Assembly: GCA_002360555.1 (NCBI GenBank)
Contig: DEQS01000009.1
Location: 1 to 7,337 of the forward strand
Direction: 5' to 3'
Origin: Chloracidobacterium sp. UBA3360
Lineage (GTDB): Bacteria > Acidobacteriota > Blastocatellia > Pyrinomonadales > Pyrinomonadaceae
DNA length: 7,337 bases
The position numbers and the translations under genes were made by a program. The notes under the pieces were generated by a model that saw only the letters and a list, made by a program, of their open reading frames with translations, was not told the origin of the DNA and searched no databases. This document shows positions 1 through 6,518 of the stretch, piece after piece. Position 1 is the stretch's first letter; every line of letters starts with the position of its first letter.

Positions 1-337
1 GTTCAAACCTGAGACAGACGATATGCGCGAATCGCCCGCGATTGATATCATCAAAGCTGTGATCGCTCGCGGCGGAAGCGTCACGGCATTTGATCCGGTC
101 GCAATGGCTGAGGCAAAGCATTATCTTCCGGACATTGGATACGCTAATGACGAATACGAAGCTCTCGATGGTGCTGATGCACTGGTCATCATTACCGAAT
201 GGAACCAATTTCGTGCACTCGATATGGAAAAGGTCAAGTCCTTGCTCACGGCGCCAAAGATCGCGGATCTCCGCAATATTTATGAGCCGCAGGATATGAT
301 CGGGCTTGGGTTTGAATACGTGGGAGTCGGACGTTAA
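1..337 (+). CDS. ugd: UDP-glucose 6-dehydrogenase, C-terminal part (5' end outside window)
   Basis: The enzyme oxidises UDP-glucose to UDP-glucuronate in the cytoplasm with two NAD+, supplying precursors for surface polysaccharides. About 111 residues are visible, matching the C-terminal UDP-binding domain of the UDP-glucose/GDP-mannose dehydrogenase family. It opens with FKPETDDMRESPA, the family's FKP-x-TDD-x-RESPA signature. It continues with a Rossmann-like strand (VTAFDPVA), the LVIITEWNQFRALD segment and ADLRNIYEP, and ends in GFEYVGVGR. The frame is open from position 2, and the signature begins upstream of the ATG at 23, so that ATG is internal and the gene starts before the window. 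The catalytic cysteine lies in the missing part. The stop is six bases before the epimerase start, implying an operon. The family assignment is secure. GDP-mannose dehydrogenase or a UDP-N-acetyl-hexosamine dehydrogenase is the main alternative, and the DDMRESPA form favours Ugd. Confidence 0.93.
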   Translation, partial: FKPETDDMRESPAIDIIKAVIARGGSVTAFDPVAMAEAKHYLPDIGYANDEYEALDGADALVIITEWNQFRALDMEKVKSLLTAPKIADLRNIYEPQDMIGLGFEYVGVGR

Positions 338-343
338 AGAAAT

Positions 344-1300
344 ATGTCTCTTACAGGCAAAGTATTAGTTACAGGTGGAGCAGGTTTCATCGGCTCAAAT
401 TTGGCAGAGGAATTGATCCGTCAAGGAGCGCGCGTTACGATCATCGATAATCTGGTGACCGGATTTCGTGAGAATCTTGAAGAGATCGATGGCGATTTTG
501 ATTTCATCGAGGGCGACATCAATGATGACGCCGCTCTATCAAAAGCCATCGACGGTTGCGAGATCGTCTTTCACGAAGCCGCACTGCCGAGTGTTCCGCG
601 CTCAGTCGATGACCCCGCCGAAACTCATGAGGCATGTGTCAACGCCACGCTAAAGCTTCTTATCAAATCAAAAGACGTTGGCGTCCGTCGCGTTATCTAC
701 GCCGCGTCAAGCTCAGCGTATGGTGATCAACCGGTTCTGCCAAAAGTCGAGACGATGCGGCCTGATCCGCTTTCACCTTATGCCGTTGCAAAGATCACCG
801 GCGAATTTTATTGCCGCTCATTTAACAGCGTCTACGGATTAGAGACGATGTCTCTCCGGTATTTCAATGTATTCGGGCCGCGACAAAATCCGGCATCAAT
901 GTACTCGGGCGTAATTTCGCGGTTTGTCGATGCTTTGATGTCCGACACGAAACCAGTCATTTACGGTGACGGCGAACATTCGCGTGATTTCACGTATATC
1001 GACAACGTTGTTGACGCCAACATCAAGGCGATGAATGCGGCTAAAGGTATCGGCGAAACGCTCAATGTCGCCAACGGCGACCGCATCACGCTCAACGAAC
1101 TGCTCAGTGTCTTAAAGAAAATTACGGGCAAAGAAGATGTAGTGGCCGATCATCAGGAGCCGCGAAAAGGCGATGTCCGAGATTCCCAGGCAGACAATAC
1201 CCGAGCAGTGGAATGGCTCGGGTATGAACAAAAAGTCGGATTGGAAGACGGGTTACGCCGCACGATCGACTGGTGGAAGGGCAGCCGTTTTGCAAAATAG
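344..1300 (+). CDS. NAD-dependent nucleotide-sugar 4-epimerase (extended SDR, GalE/WbpP-like)
   Basis: This cytoplasmic extended short-chain dehydrogenase probably inverts C4 of a UDP-sugar (UDP-glucose, UDP-GlcNAc or UDP-glucuronate). The 318 residues are near full length for the family (about 310-345). Visible motifs are the NAD-binding GGAGFIGSN at residues 11-19, D35 ending the second strand, AALPSVPRSVDDP at 79-91, the catalytic serine region ASSSAYGD at 121-128, and the YxxxK pair Y146/K150. LRYFNVFGPRQNP at 171-183, YGDGEHSRDFTYID at 207-220 and the substrate-site segment EPRKGDVRDSQAD at 272-284 complete the set. AALPSVPRS and PRKGDVRxSxAD resemble WbpP/TviC-type UDP-GlcNAc(A) 4-epimerases, but the substrate cannot be fixed by eye. 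The ATG at 344 is the only reasonable start, directly before the Rossmann motif. Only a weak AAAGA precedes it, which suggests translational coupling to ugd six bases upstream. Coupling with Ugd makes UDP-glucuronate to UDP-galacturonate a plausible reaction. Confidence 0.93.
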   Translation: MSLTGKVLVTGGAGFIGSNLAEELIRQGARVTIIDNLVTGFRENLEEIDGDFDFIEGDINDDAALSKAIDGCEIVFHEAALPSVPRSVDDPAETHEACVNATLKLLIKSKDVGVRRVIYAASSSAYGDQPVLPKVETMRPDPLSPYAVAKITGEFYCRSFNSVYGLETMSLRYFNVFGPRQNPASMYSGVISRFVDALMSDTKPVIYGDGEHSRDFTYIDNVVDANIKAMNAAKGIGETLNVANGDRITLNELLSVLKKITGKEDVVADHQEPRKGDVRDSQADNTRAVEWLGYEQKVGLEDGLRRTIDWWKGSRFAK

Positions 1301-1327
1301 CTCGTTTACTTAGGGATAACAAACGAG
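1301..1327. terminator. possible shared hairpin between convergent genes
   Basis: CTCGTTT (1301-1307) and AAACGAG (1321-1327) form a perfect 7-bp inverted repeat around a 13-base loop. It lies exactly where the epimerase gene (stop at 1300) meets the convergent LolA-like gene (stop codon 1306-1308). On the - strand the stem is followed by CTATTTTGC, a weak T-rich tail; on the + strand no T-run follows. It may act as a small bidirectional terminator. The stem is short and half A/T, so confidence is low. Confidence 0.3.
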
Positions 1328-2049
1328 TCATCCGCCATTGGCGAATTTACGAGGGTCTGTTTTGTCTTGAAATTGGCATAGGCAGTTATCTGGCCCAGAT
1401 CAAACCTCTGCGAATATTTTTTGGGGATCAGTAGCCCTTCGACCGTCTCAAATTCATCGACCTCTACAGACGTCGTCACAACCCGTCCTCCGACATCATA
1501 TGCTGATTCGTACCCTTTCATCTGACTGGTCTTTTCATCAACAAAAAAGTCGGTGTAAAAGCCGTCGGGCGTTGTAATTCGAAATCCCTTTTTCTTTTTC
1601 TTGTCCTCTCGGAGAGCGGTGATCACAAACCCTTTGTCACCGATCCTCTGCAATATTGGAAAACCAAGACTCGTCATCGGCGGCAGAGAAAATCCCGGGA
1701 TCGACGAGTAAGTCGAACGCCCATCATAGACTTGTTTTAGCGATTGGACCGCGCTATTGATCTCAAAATAGTACTTATCGCCGCTCACTGCCGTTGAGAA
1801 TACCCCGGGCAAAGCTTGTCCCATAAAGGTCAGATCAGCCGACCCCTTTTGCACCAGCGACGTCATTTTCTTGAGTTTTTCACCGCCATGTGCAGCGAGT
1901 GTGGCTTTGGCTATGTCAAGTGCAACATTGTCCGGTGAAATGGTTGTGGCTTTCTCGTTCGTAGTCGTTTTGCCGACCGAATCCGGTTGTGCGATCGCGG
2001 TTCCAGAAACCAATAAAATTACGAGCAAATATCCGTAAAACTTCTTCAT
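1306..2049 (-). CDS. secreted LolA-like (outer-membrane lipoprotein-sorting-type) protein
   Basis: A 247-residue exported protein of unproven function. Residues 1-20 are a typical Sec signal peptide: MKK, a hydrophobic core, then AIA before Q21. Residues 22-40 are a polar Thr/Ser linker. From about 42 the sequence reads like periplasmic LolA/LolB-fold proteins: ALDIAKATLAAHGGEKLKK (43-61), then alternating beta strands such as GSADLTFMGQ, YYFEIN, KQVYDG and FRITTPDGFYTDFFVD. Near the C-terminus are GLLIPKKYSQRFD (205-217) and a DDSFVIPK tail. There is no lipobox cysteine, so it is probably soluble in the periplasm, where this fold usually binds acyl chains or lipoproteins. Five lysines in a row (150-154) sit in a turn. 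It lies downstream of the TonB receptor but is separated from it by a strong hairpin. No Shine-Dalgarno is visible before the ATG; an AT-rich leader precedes it. The fold is assigned from pattern only; the role is unknown. Confidence 0.8.
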   Translation of the reverse strand: MKKFYGYLLVILLVSGTAIAQPDSVGKTTTNEKATTISPDNVALDIAKATLAAHGGEKLKKMTSLVQKGSADLTFMGQALPGVFSTAVSGDKYYFEINSAVQSLKQVYDGRSTYSSIPGFSLPPMTSLGFPILQRIGDKGFVITALREDKKKKKGFRITTPDGFYTDFFVDEKTSQMKGYESAYDVGGRVVTTSVEVDEFETVEGLLIPKKYSQRFDLGQITAYANFKTKQTLVNSPMADDSFVIPK

Positions 2050-2076
2050 AATATTGCAAAAACCATTCTAAGAATG
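2050..2076 (-). promoter_or_regulatory. possible -10 element and palindrome before the LolA-like gene
   Basis: On the - strand TAGAAT (2065-2070) is one base from the -10 consensus and lies 15 bases before the ATG, which would give a near-leaderless transcript and fits the absence of a ribosome binding site. The same bases are part of the palindrome CATTCT-A-AGAATG (2064-2076), which could instead be an operator or the tail of the neighbouring terminator. No good -35 element is visible. Treat this as a weak candidate. Confidence 0.2.
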
Positions 2077-2115
2077 AAAAGAGAGATGAAAAGTAATACG
2101 CTTTCATCTCTCTTT
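2073..2115 (-). terminator. 14-bp hairpin, likely terminator of the TonB receptor gene
   Basis: Bases 2078-2091 (AAAGAGAGATGAAA) are perfectly complementary to 2102-2115 (TTTCATCTCTCTTT) around a 10-base loop. On the - strand the stem starts 28 bases after the receptor stop codon and ends in CTTT followed by TCATTCTT, a U-rich tail. The placement is right for a rho-independent terminator of the receptor gene. The stem is A/T-rich (4 G/C pairs of 14), weaker than typical, so an mRNA 3'-end stabiliser or a partial attenuator ahead of the LolA-like gene is an alternative. Confidence 0.6.
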
Positions 2116-2143
2116 CGTTTCACTATTTTATCCGATTCGGCGT

Positions 2144-5100
2144 CTACCAGCTAAATCGCATGTTGAGATTGACCCTGCGATTAGGTCCGCTGCTGCCACC
2201 ACCGAAAGGCCCAAAACCACCGCTGGTCGAGGTCGATTGGCCAAAACGACTATTACTAAGACTGCCCGATGGATTAGCAAGGTTGACCGTATTGAACAAA
2301 TTCTGAACTTCGACGCTAAAATTTAGGTTATACGGCTTACGGCTATCACCGCCACCGCCGCCCATACGCATCATTCCCATGCCGCCGCCGCCACCGCCGC
2401 CGCCAGGGCCGCCCATGACAACCATTTGAGGGGCTCCGCCACCTCCGCCGCCAGGACGTCCGCCGCCGCCACCGCCCGCCACAGCGGACTGTGCAGACTT
2501 GCCAAAGCTAAATGTCTTTCCAACACGCATTCCAACCGTAAAACTTGACGGCCCTTGGCCAAAGTTTCGCGGTAGGATCGCCGTAGGATCAAAACCCGAA
2601 ACATTACAGAATGAGCTCGTCAGGTTAAGTTCGGTACATCGGTTCTTCAACTCACCATAGGTCGGACGTTCGTTGAAAAATCCGTCACCATTTGAATCGA
2701 CACCGCGCGTTATATTAAACGGACGGCCTGATGTCAAAATAATATTCGGATTGACCGATATGCCCCACGGTAGTGTTACGTTGCCAAAGACGAAAAAGCT
2801 GTGCCGAGCGTCGAACGAAGCCCGACCGTATTCGCCGGTCAGATCGTAGCTATATGCCGGTGAGCCTCCATCCGCGTCACTTTTAACAAAACCAAGTCCA
2901 TAATTCGCGAACAGCGAGATCTTTTGACTGATATTCGCTCGCAAATTGAAATTCAGCCGAGTCTGTCGACTCGTGGCACTTGATTCATAGGCATTAATGT
3001 TGCCCGACGCTGGGTCTGGTCGCAGTGAACCAGCACAATTTATCCCCGTGGGACAGATCGGTGCGTTGATATTGCGTGTCCTGATCTGATGTAGCGATTT
3101 ACTCGCGATAAATGTCGAAGTCAGGGTTAATTTCGATGTTAGTGCCCTTTCTACGGAAAAAACGGCCTGCATTGTATACGGAGCCTGCAACACCGGAGAC
3201 ACCGTTCGAAGCGTGTTCGACTGGTTTGCCGGCAGAACTGCTAAAATTTGAGCCGCAGTTGGTACATTTGTCACGCCGGTTAACGTGAACACTGGCTGGG
3301 CAAGCAAAACCAGAGCAGCTGCCCTACGCGCCGGATCAGGATCATTTGCACTGACGAGCAAGCTTAGCTGGTTGACGCCATTGAAACGCTCGGCCTGTAG
3401 CGTATTGTTCTCGCTAAACCGCTCGTAAAAGATGCCGGCTCCCCCTCGAAAGACAAATTTCGGCTGTTTCGCTCCCCCGGCACCCGGCGACCAGGCAATA
3501 CCAAGCCTCGGGGCAAAGTTGTAATTGCTGCTTATATTCGACTGATTCTCGTAACGCAAGCCAATACTCACTAATAGATCGGGACGCATCTTCCAGTCAT
3601 CCGAAACAAACACCCCAGCTTCAAATTGAGAAACACCGACAACCGGGTTACCGGTCGTCAGGTTAAATTGTGTCGGGTTATACTGGGCGCCTACTAAACC
3701 GCTCACCTTACACCGGTATTGCTCGATCGATGAAATAATTAGATCACCGTTAAGGTCACATGCTGGGTCAGCAACTAAGAACCCGGGGAACGCGAACGTA
3801 CCGCCGTAGTTACTTTCCGAACGATCTGTAATCGAAACGTGTCTGAGCTTACCGCCAAACTTGAACGAGTGCTGCATATTCTTGCCAAACGACGTACTCG
3901 TAAAATTGTTCACCTCCCACGTCTTGTTTCGATTGGAATTCAAACCGATCGACGATCCGCCGCCAATAAATGCTTGTGAAACATTGATCGTCGGCACCGA
4001 ATTATCGCCGGTCTGCTTGCGTTCGTTATCGCTGTATTCAAACCTCGTCTCATTTACGGTCTTAGCATTAATGATCATCGTCTCGGTTAGACGAAACTCG
4101 TGTTCTCGGGATGATGTCTTGTATGCTCTCGTCGGCAGCGAAGTGTCGCCAATACCTTGAAAATTAGAGGTCGCATTAGAAAAGTTATAACGAGCGACCA
4201 CCGTGTTCTTATCATTGATAGCAAAATCAAAACGCGGTGCGATATTGAACCGTTTCGTCGGCTGCCTTATATCCCGTCTAAATGTCACGATATTGAATGA
4301 GGGGTCGATTATCTGTGCGTTTATGACCGCATTATTATCGTTATCCCGATTGTTAACGTCTAGAGAAAACGATGATTTTCCCTTTTTAATTGGCCCCGAA
4401 AGATTTCCGCCAAAATTTCTCTGCTGGGTCGGAGCTCGATTGACCGCAAACGGGTTGCGCGAATTGAGACTCTCGTCGTTAAAGCTGCCGTTGACCGAAC
4501 CTCGCCACTTATCCGAACCCGGACGCGTGAGGATCTCGATGCGGCCTGATCCGGGACGATCATACTCTGCGGAAAAAGGATTACTATTAATACGGATCTC
4601 TCGGATCTGGTCCTTTGACGGCAACTGACCGCCCGTAAAACCATCAATGTAGATCTGTCCGCCGTTTGGGCCGGCCGATCCGCCAACCAAGGCCTGCAAC
4701 GCGGCATTTAACTCATCTGGGTCATCGGGCAGAGCATCAAGGTCCTTGCCCGAGATGACAGTCGCGTCCTTATTACTATCCGCATCCGTTGACACCTGAT
4801 TGGCATTATCAACGTCAACCGTCTCGTCCACACCGGCAACGGTTAGAACGACCATCAGCTCGTTCTTTTCGCCGGATGTAACAACGACCTCGGTATTTTC
4901 GTAAAGGCCAAAGTTTGTGGCGATAGCTTTGACGGTATATTTACCGGGAGCCAATGCAGGGATAGTGTATTCGCCGCGAGCATTGGTGATCGCCTGTTTT
5001 TGCTTGCCGTCAGCGGCAACCGCCGTGACAGTGGCACCGACCAGGACCGCACCAAGTGCGTCTGTGACAGAACCACTAATACTGCCGGTAGACTGTGCAA

Positions 5101-5164
5101 ACGCCGCACCTGCCGAGATGATAGAGATGATCCCTACCAGAATAAAAGTTCGTATGAGTTTCAT
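2144..5164 (-). CDS. Oar-like TonB-dependent outer-membrane receptor with carboxypeptidase-regulatory-like domain
   Basis: A complete 1006-residue outer-membrane protein, likely an energy-dependent transporter of an unknown large substrate. Residues 1-23 are a signal peptide ending AFA before Q24. Residues 27-108 are a CarboxypepD_reg-like beta-sandwich (GSISGSVTDALGAVLVGATV ... GEYTIPALAPGKYTV). ETVDV at 114-118 may be the TonB box. The plug spans about 119-225 with LPDDPDEL (145-152), GGQIYIDGF (168-176), IREIRINSNPFSAEYD (187-202) and GRIEILTRPG (207-216). The rest is beta-barrel with alternating aromatic strands, ending in NLNMRFSW, an aromatic terminus as expected for Bam-dependent insertion. 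Six cysteines occur as three close pairs (469/485, 704/710, 843/853), probably loop disulfides. DLNGD (470-474) and DSNGDG (823-828) resemble calcium loops. A Gly/Met-rich tract fills 897-939. The ATG at 5164 gives the signal peptide at once, but no Shine-Dalgarno precedes it. Length and layout fit the Oar family; the substrate is unknown. Confidence 0.95.
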   Translation of the reverse strand: MKLIRTFILVGIISIISAGAAFAQSTGSISGSVTDALGAVLVGATVTAVAADGKQKQAITNARGEYTIPALAPGKYTVKAIATNFGLYENTEVVVTSGEKNELMVVLTVAGVDETVDVDNANQVSTDADSNKDATVISGKDLDALPDDPDELNAALQALVGGSAGPNGGQIYIDGFTGGQLPSKDQIREIRINSNPFSAEYDRPGSGRIEILTRPGSDKWRGSVNGSFNDESLNSRNPFAVNRAPTQQRNFGGNLSGPIKKGKSSFSLDVNNRDNDNNAVINAQIIDPSFNIVTFRRDIRQPTKRFNIAPRFDFAINDKNTVVARYNFSNATSNFQGIGDTSLPTRAYKTSSREHEFRLTETMIINAKTVNETRFEYSDNERKQTGDNSVPTINVSQAFIGGGSSIGLNSNRNKTWEVNNFTSTSFGKNMQHSFKFGGKLRHVSITDRSESNYGGTFAFPGFLVADPACDLNGDLIISSIEQYRCKVSGLVGAQYNPTQFNLTTGNPVVGVSQFEAGVFVSDDWKMRPDLLVSIGLRYENQSNISSNYNFAPRLGIAWSPGAGGAKQPKFVFRGGAGIFYERFSENNTLQAERFNGVNQLSLLVSANDPDPARRAAALVLLAQPVFTLTGVTNVPTAAQILAVLPANQSNTLRTVSPVLQAPYTMQAVFSVERALTSKLTLTSTFIASKSLHQIRTRNINAPICPTGINCAGSLRPDPASGNINAYESSATSRQTRLNFNLRANISQKISLFANYGLGFVKSDADGGSPAYSYDLTGEYGRASFDARHSFFVFGNVTLPWGISVNPNIILTSGRPFNITRGVDSNGDGFFNERPTYGELKNRCTELNLTSSFCNVSGFDPTAILPRNFGQGPSSFTVGMRVGKTFSFGKSAQSAVAGGGGGGRPGGGGGGAPQMVVMGGPGGGGGGGGMGMMRMGGGGGDSRKPYNLNFSVEVQNLFNTVNLANPSGSLSNSRFGQSTSTSGGFGPFGGGSSGPNRRVNLNMRFSW
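2348..2476. repeat. GCC-rich trinucleotide low-complexity tract coding for polyglycine
   Basis: This stretch inside the receptor gene is built of GCC/ACC triplets (GGC/GGT glycine codons on the - strand), the longest near-perfect run being at 2381-2404. It encodes four glycine blocks (residues 897-902, 905-910, 918-928 and 935-939) separated by RP, APQMVVM and MGMMRM. The unit is three bases, so slippage would change loop length without breaking the frame. It is far more G/C-rich than its flanks. Confidence 0.85.
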
Positions 5165-5245
5165 GATAATAAAATATTAAATATTGCTTTGATATTTCGG
5201 GCGAAGGCTCCAACCGGCGTCCGTCCACGAATAGTTAGTTAAAGT
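5165..5245 (-). promoter_or_regulatory. AT-rich leader before the TonB receptor gene
   Basis: The 81 bases between the DUF5666-like gene and the receptor end, on the - strand, in an almost pure A/T stretch (5165-5190) with TTTAAT and TAATAT boxes that could serve as -10 elements. No ribosome binding site is visible before the ATG. The 8-mer GCAATATT occurs here (5183-5190) and also directly before the LolA-like ATG (2050-2057). I see no convincing terminator for the upstream gene, so read-through from it is possible. A promoter here is likely from position but cannot be placed exactly. Confidence 0.3.
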
Positions 5246-6460
5246 TTAGGGGAATCCAACGCCATCCATTCCCGGGATCGAAAAGCCGCCTTCCACGCCT
5301 CCCTGTCCGGAACGTCTGCCGGTGGCCTGAGCCATTCTTAGAAATGGCTCGACTCCCGCGAGTAATTTGATCGCCCGCATACGCGTGGCATTTCCGTTAT
5401 TTGTACTTGAGACGGCGATCATATCGCCCGCCTTTAGATTTTCAACTGTGATGGCCGGAAAGCGTTCGAGCATCTCATCAACGCTGCCTCCGCCGCGGGG
5501 GCCGCCCATGCCGATCCTAACGGGGCCGCCCGGTGTTTGTCCTTGTCCGGCGGGCTGTCCACTCGTATTCGGCGGGCCAACCTGTACATTGCCGCCCTGC
5601 CCGACCGGACGCGGGCCGGTCATACCGCCTGCCATCTGAGCCCCGGCCATACGCTCTGCCATCTCACTAGGAAAATTCTTTAAGACCGTTCTCGGGCCGA
5701 CCTCGATGGTCACTTCTTTGTTCGTCTGAAGATTTTTGATAACGACTTCGTTTTTAGCGACGTCGGTCGAAACAACTGTACCGGCAACGGTCTGAAACGC
5801 TCCGGTCAGGATCGTTTCCGCCGTCATCGCGTTGCCTTCGGTATTTTTATCGCCGATAGCACGTAGCATATCGCCGACCTTGATCTCAGCCAGAGAGCTG
5901 GGCTTTGCCTCATCAAACCGCTCCGAGTCAGGAGCGTAACGGATAAACTTGGCGCCCGCTTTTGGGGTAACGACCATTGCGGTGCTGCCGGTCAGATTGC
6001 GAATATCGACTGTTACCTGTCCCGTTTGTGCATTGACCACGGTCACCTTGCCGGTGATGCCGCGTTTTTGCCACTCGGCCGCTTCTTTGGCGTTCTTTGC
6101 TGCAATATCCGCCTTTGTAATGAAATATATCGTGCGTGCGTTTAGCGATTTACCATCCGCACCGGCAAGTGCTGAAACGGTTACTTTGTCACCGACAGCG
6201 ATATCTGCTAACGCACCGTCTACTCCTTTGGCAAAGTCGAGAGTTTCAGCGGATACGCGTTTGAAAGAGGTCTTTTCGGCAATGGCTGCGTCGATCTTTC
6301 CGGTGTCTGTGGTAACGCTGATCGATTTGGCGTCGATCGCGGCGACCTCGCCTCTAACATAGGTAGGTTTTATCGCGGCTCCGGGGGTTTGACCAAACAC
6401 AAGAGCAAAGACGCCTGAGAACAGAAATATCAATACAGAAATAAGTATATTTTGCAGCAT
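5246..6460 (-). CDS. secreted protein with three DUF5666-like repeats
   Basis: A 404-residue exported protein of unknown function. Residues 1-24 form a hydrophobic signal peptide ending VFGQ. Three related beta-rich repeats follow, each starting with G-x-V and ending with a VGD-type strand. Repeat 1 is about 35-114 (VRGEVAAIDAKSISV ... IAVGDKVTVSA). Repeat 2 is about 134-219 (GITGKVTVVNAQTGQVTV ... EIKVGDMLRAIG). Repeat 3 is about 225-367 (VAGTVVSTDVAKNEVVIKN ... NLKAGDMIAVSS). This is the pattern of DUF5666 domains. Repeat 3 is split by a Met/Gly/Pro/Gln-rich insert at about 266-326, and the C-terminus is again Gly-rich. I chose the ATG at 6460 because GAGGGA stands ten bases upstream and the signal peptide starts there. 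The in-frame ATG at 6502 would give a charged n-region (RIKTR) and is a real alternative; a TTG at 6517 is less likely. It lies 81 bases before the TonB receptor gene, so the two may be co-expressed. Confidence 0.82.
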   Translation of the reverse strand: MLQNILISVLIFLFSGVFALVFGQTPGAAIKPTYVRGEVAAIDAKSISVTTDTGKIDAAIAEKTSFKRVSAETLDFAKGVDGALADIAVGDKVTVSALAGADGKSLNARTIYFITKADIAAKNAKEAAEWQKRGITGKVTVVNAQTGQVTVDIRNLTGSTAMVVTPKAGAKFIRYAPDSERFDEAKPSSLAEIKVGDMLRAIGDKNTEGNAMTAETILTGAFQTVAGTVVSTDVAKNEVVIKNLQTNKEVTIEVGPRTVLKNFPSEMAERMAGAQMAGGMTGPRPVGQGGNVQVGPPNTSGQPAGQGQTPGGPVRIGMGGPRGGGSVDEMLERFPAITVENLKAGDMIAVSSTNNGNATRMRAIKLLAGVEPFLRMAQATGRRSGQGGVEGGFSIPGMDGVGFP

Positions 6461-6470
6461 AGCTATAAAT

Positions 6471-6476
6471 TCCCTC
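6471..6476 (-). promoter_or_regulatory. ribosome binding site deciding the DUF5666-like start
   Basis: GAGGGA on the - strand lies ten bases before the ATG at 6460 and is the clearest Shine-Dalgarno-like sequence in the window. A small hairpin, GCGTT-TTC-AACGC (6487-6499), sits just upstream and would be in the 5' leader if this start is used. It favours 6460 over the upstream ATG (6502) and TTG (6517), neither of which has a comparable site. Confidence 0.45.
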
Positions 6477-6518
6477 GTTTTTATGCGCGTTGAAAACGCC
6501 ATTGTTGCGTGCTTCAAC

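Noticed and set aside
23..25. ATG as the start of the leftmost gene
   Set aside because: The family signature FKPETDD begins upstream in the same frame, so this methionine is internal to ugd.
1585..1602. A-rich lysine run (AAG AAA AAG AAA AAG) as a programmed frameshift site
   Set aside because: The register does not give an A-AAA-AAG slippery heptamer in the reading frame, and the zero frame continues as a normal LolA-like sequence to its end.
2348..2476. Tandem-looking triplets as a CRISPR or satellite array
   Set aside because: There are no spacers or unit longer than three bases; the tract is in frame and codes for glycine within the receptor.
2371..2604. Ala-rich open frame on the - strand
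   Set aside because: It is the GCC tract of the receptor gene read in another frame.
4203..4628. 141-codon open frame on the + strand
   Set aside because: It lies wholly antisense to the plug and early barrel of the TonB receptor, has no recognisable domain, and the opposite strand is clearly coding.
5949..6362. 137-codon open frame on the + strand
   Set aside because: It is antisense to repeats 1 and 2 of the DUF5666-like protein, with no start signal or domain.
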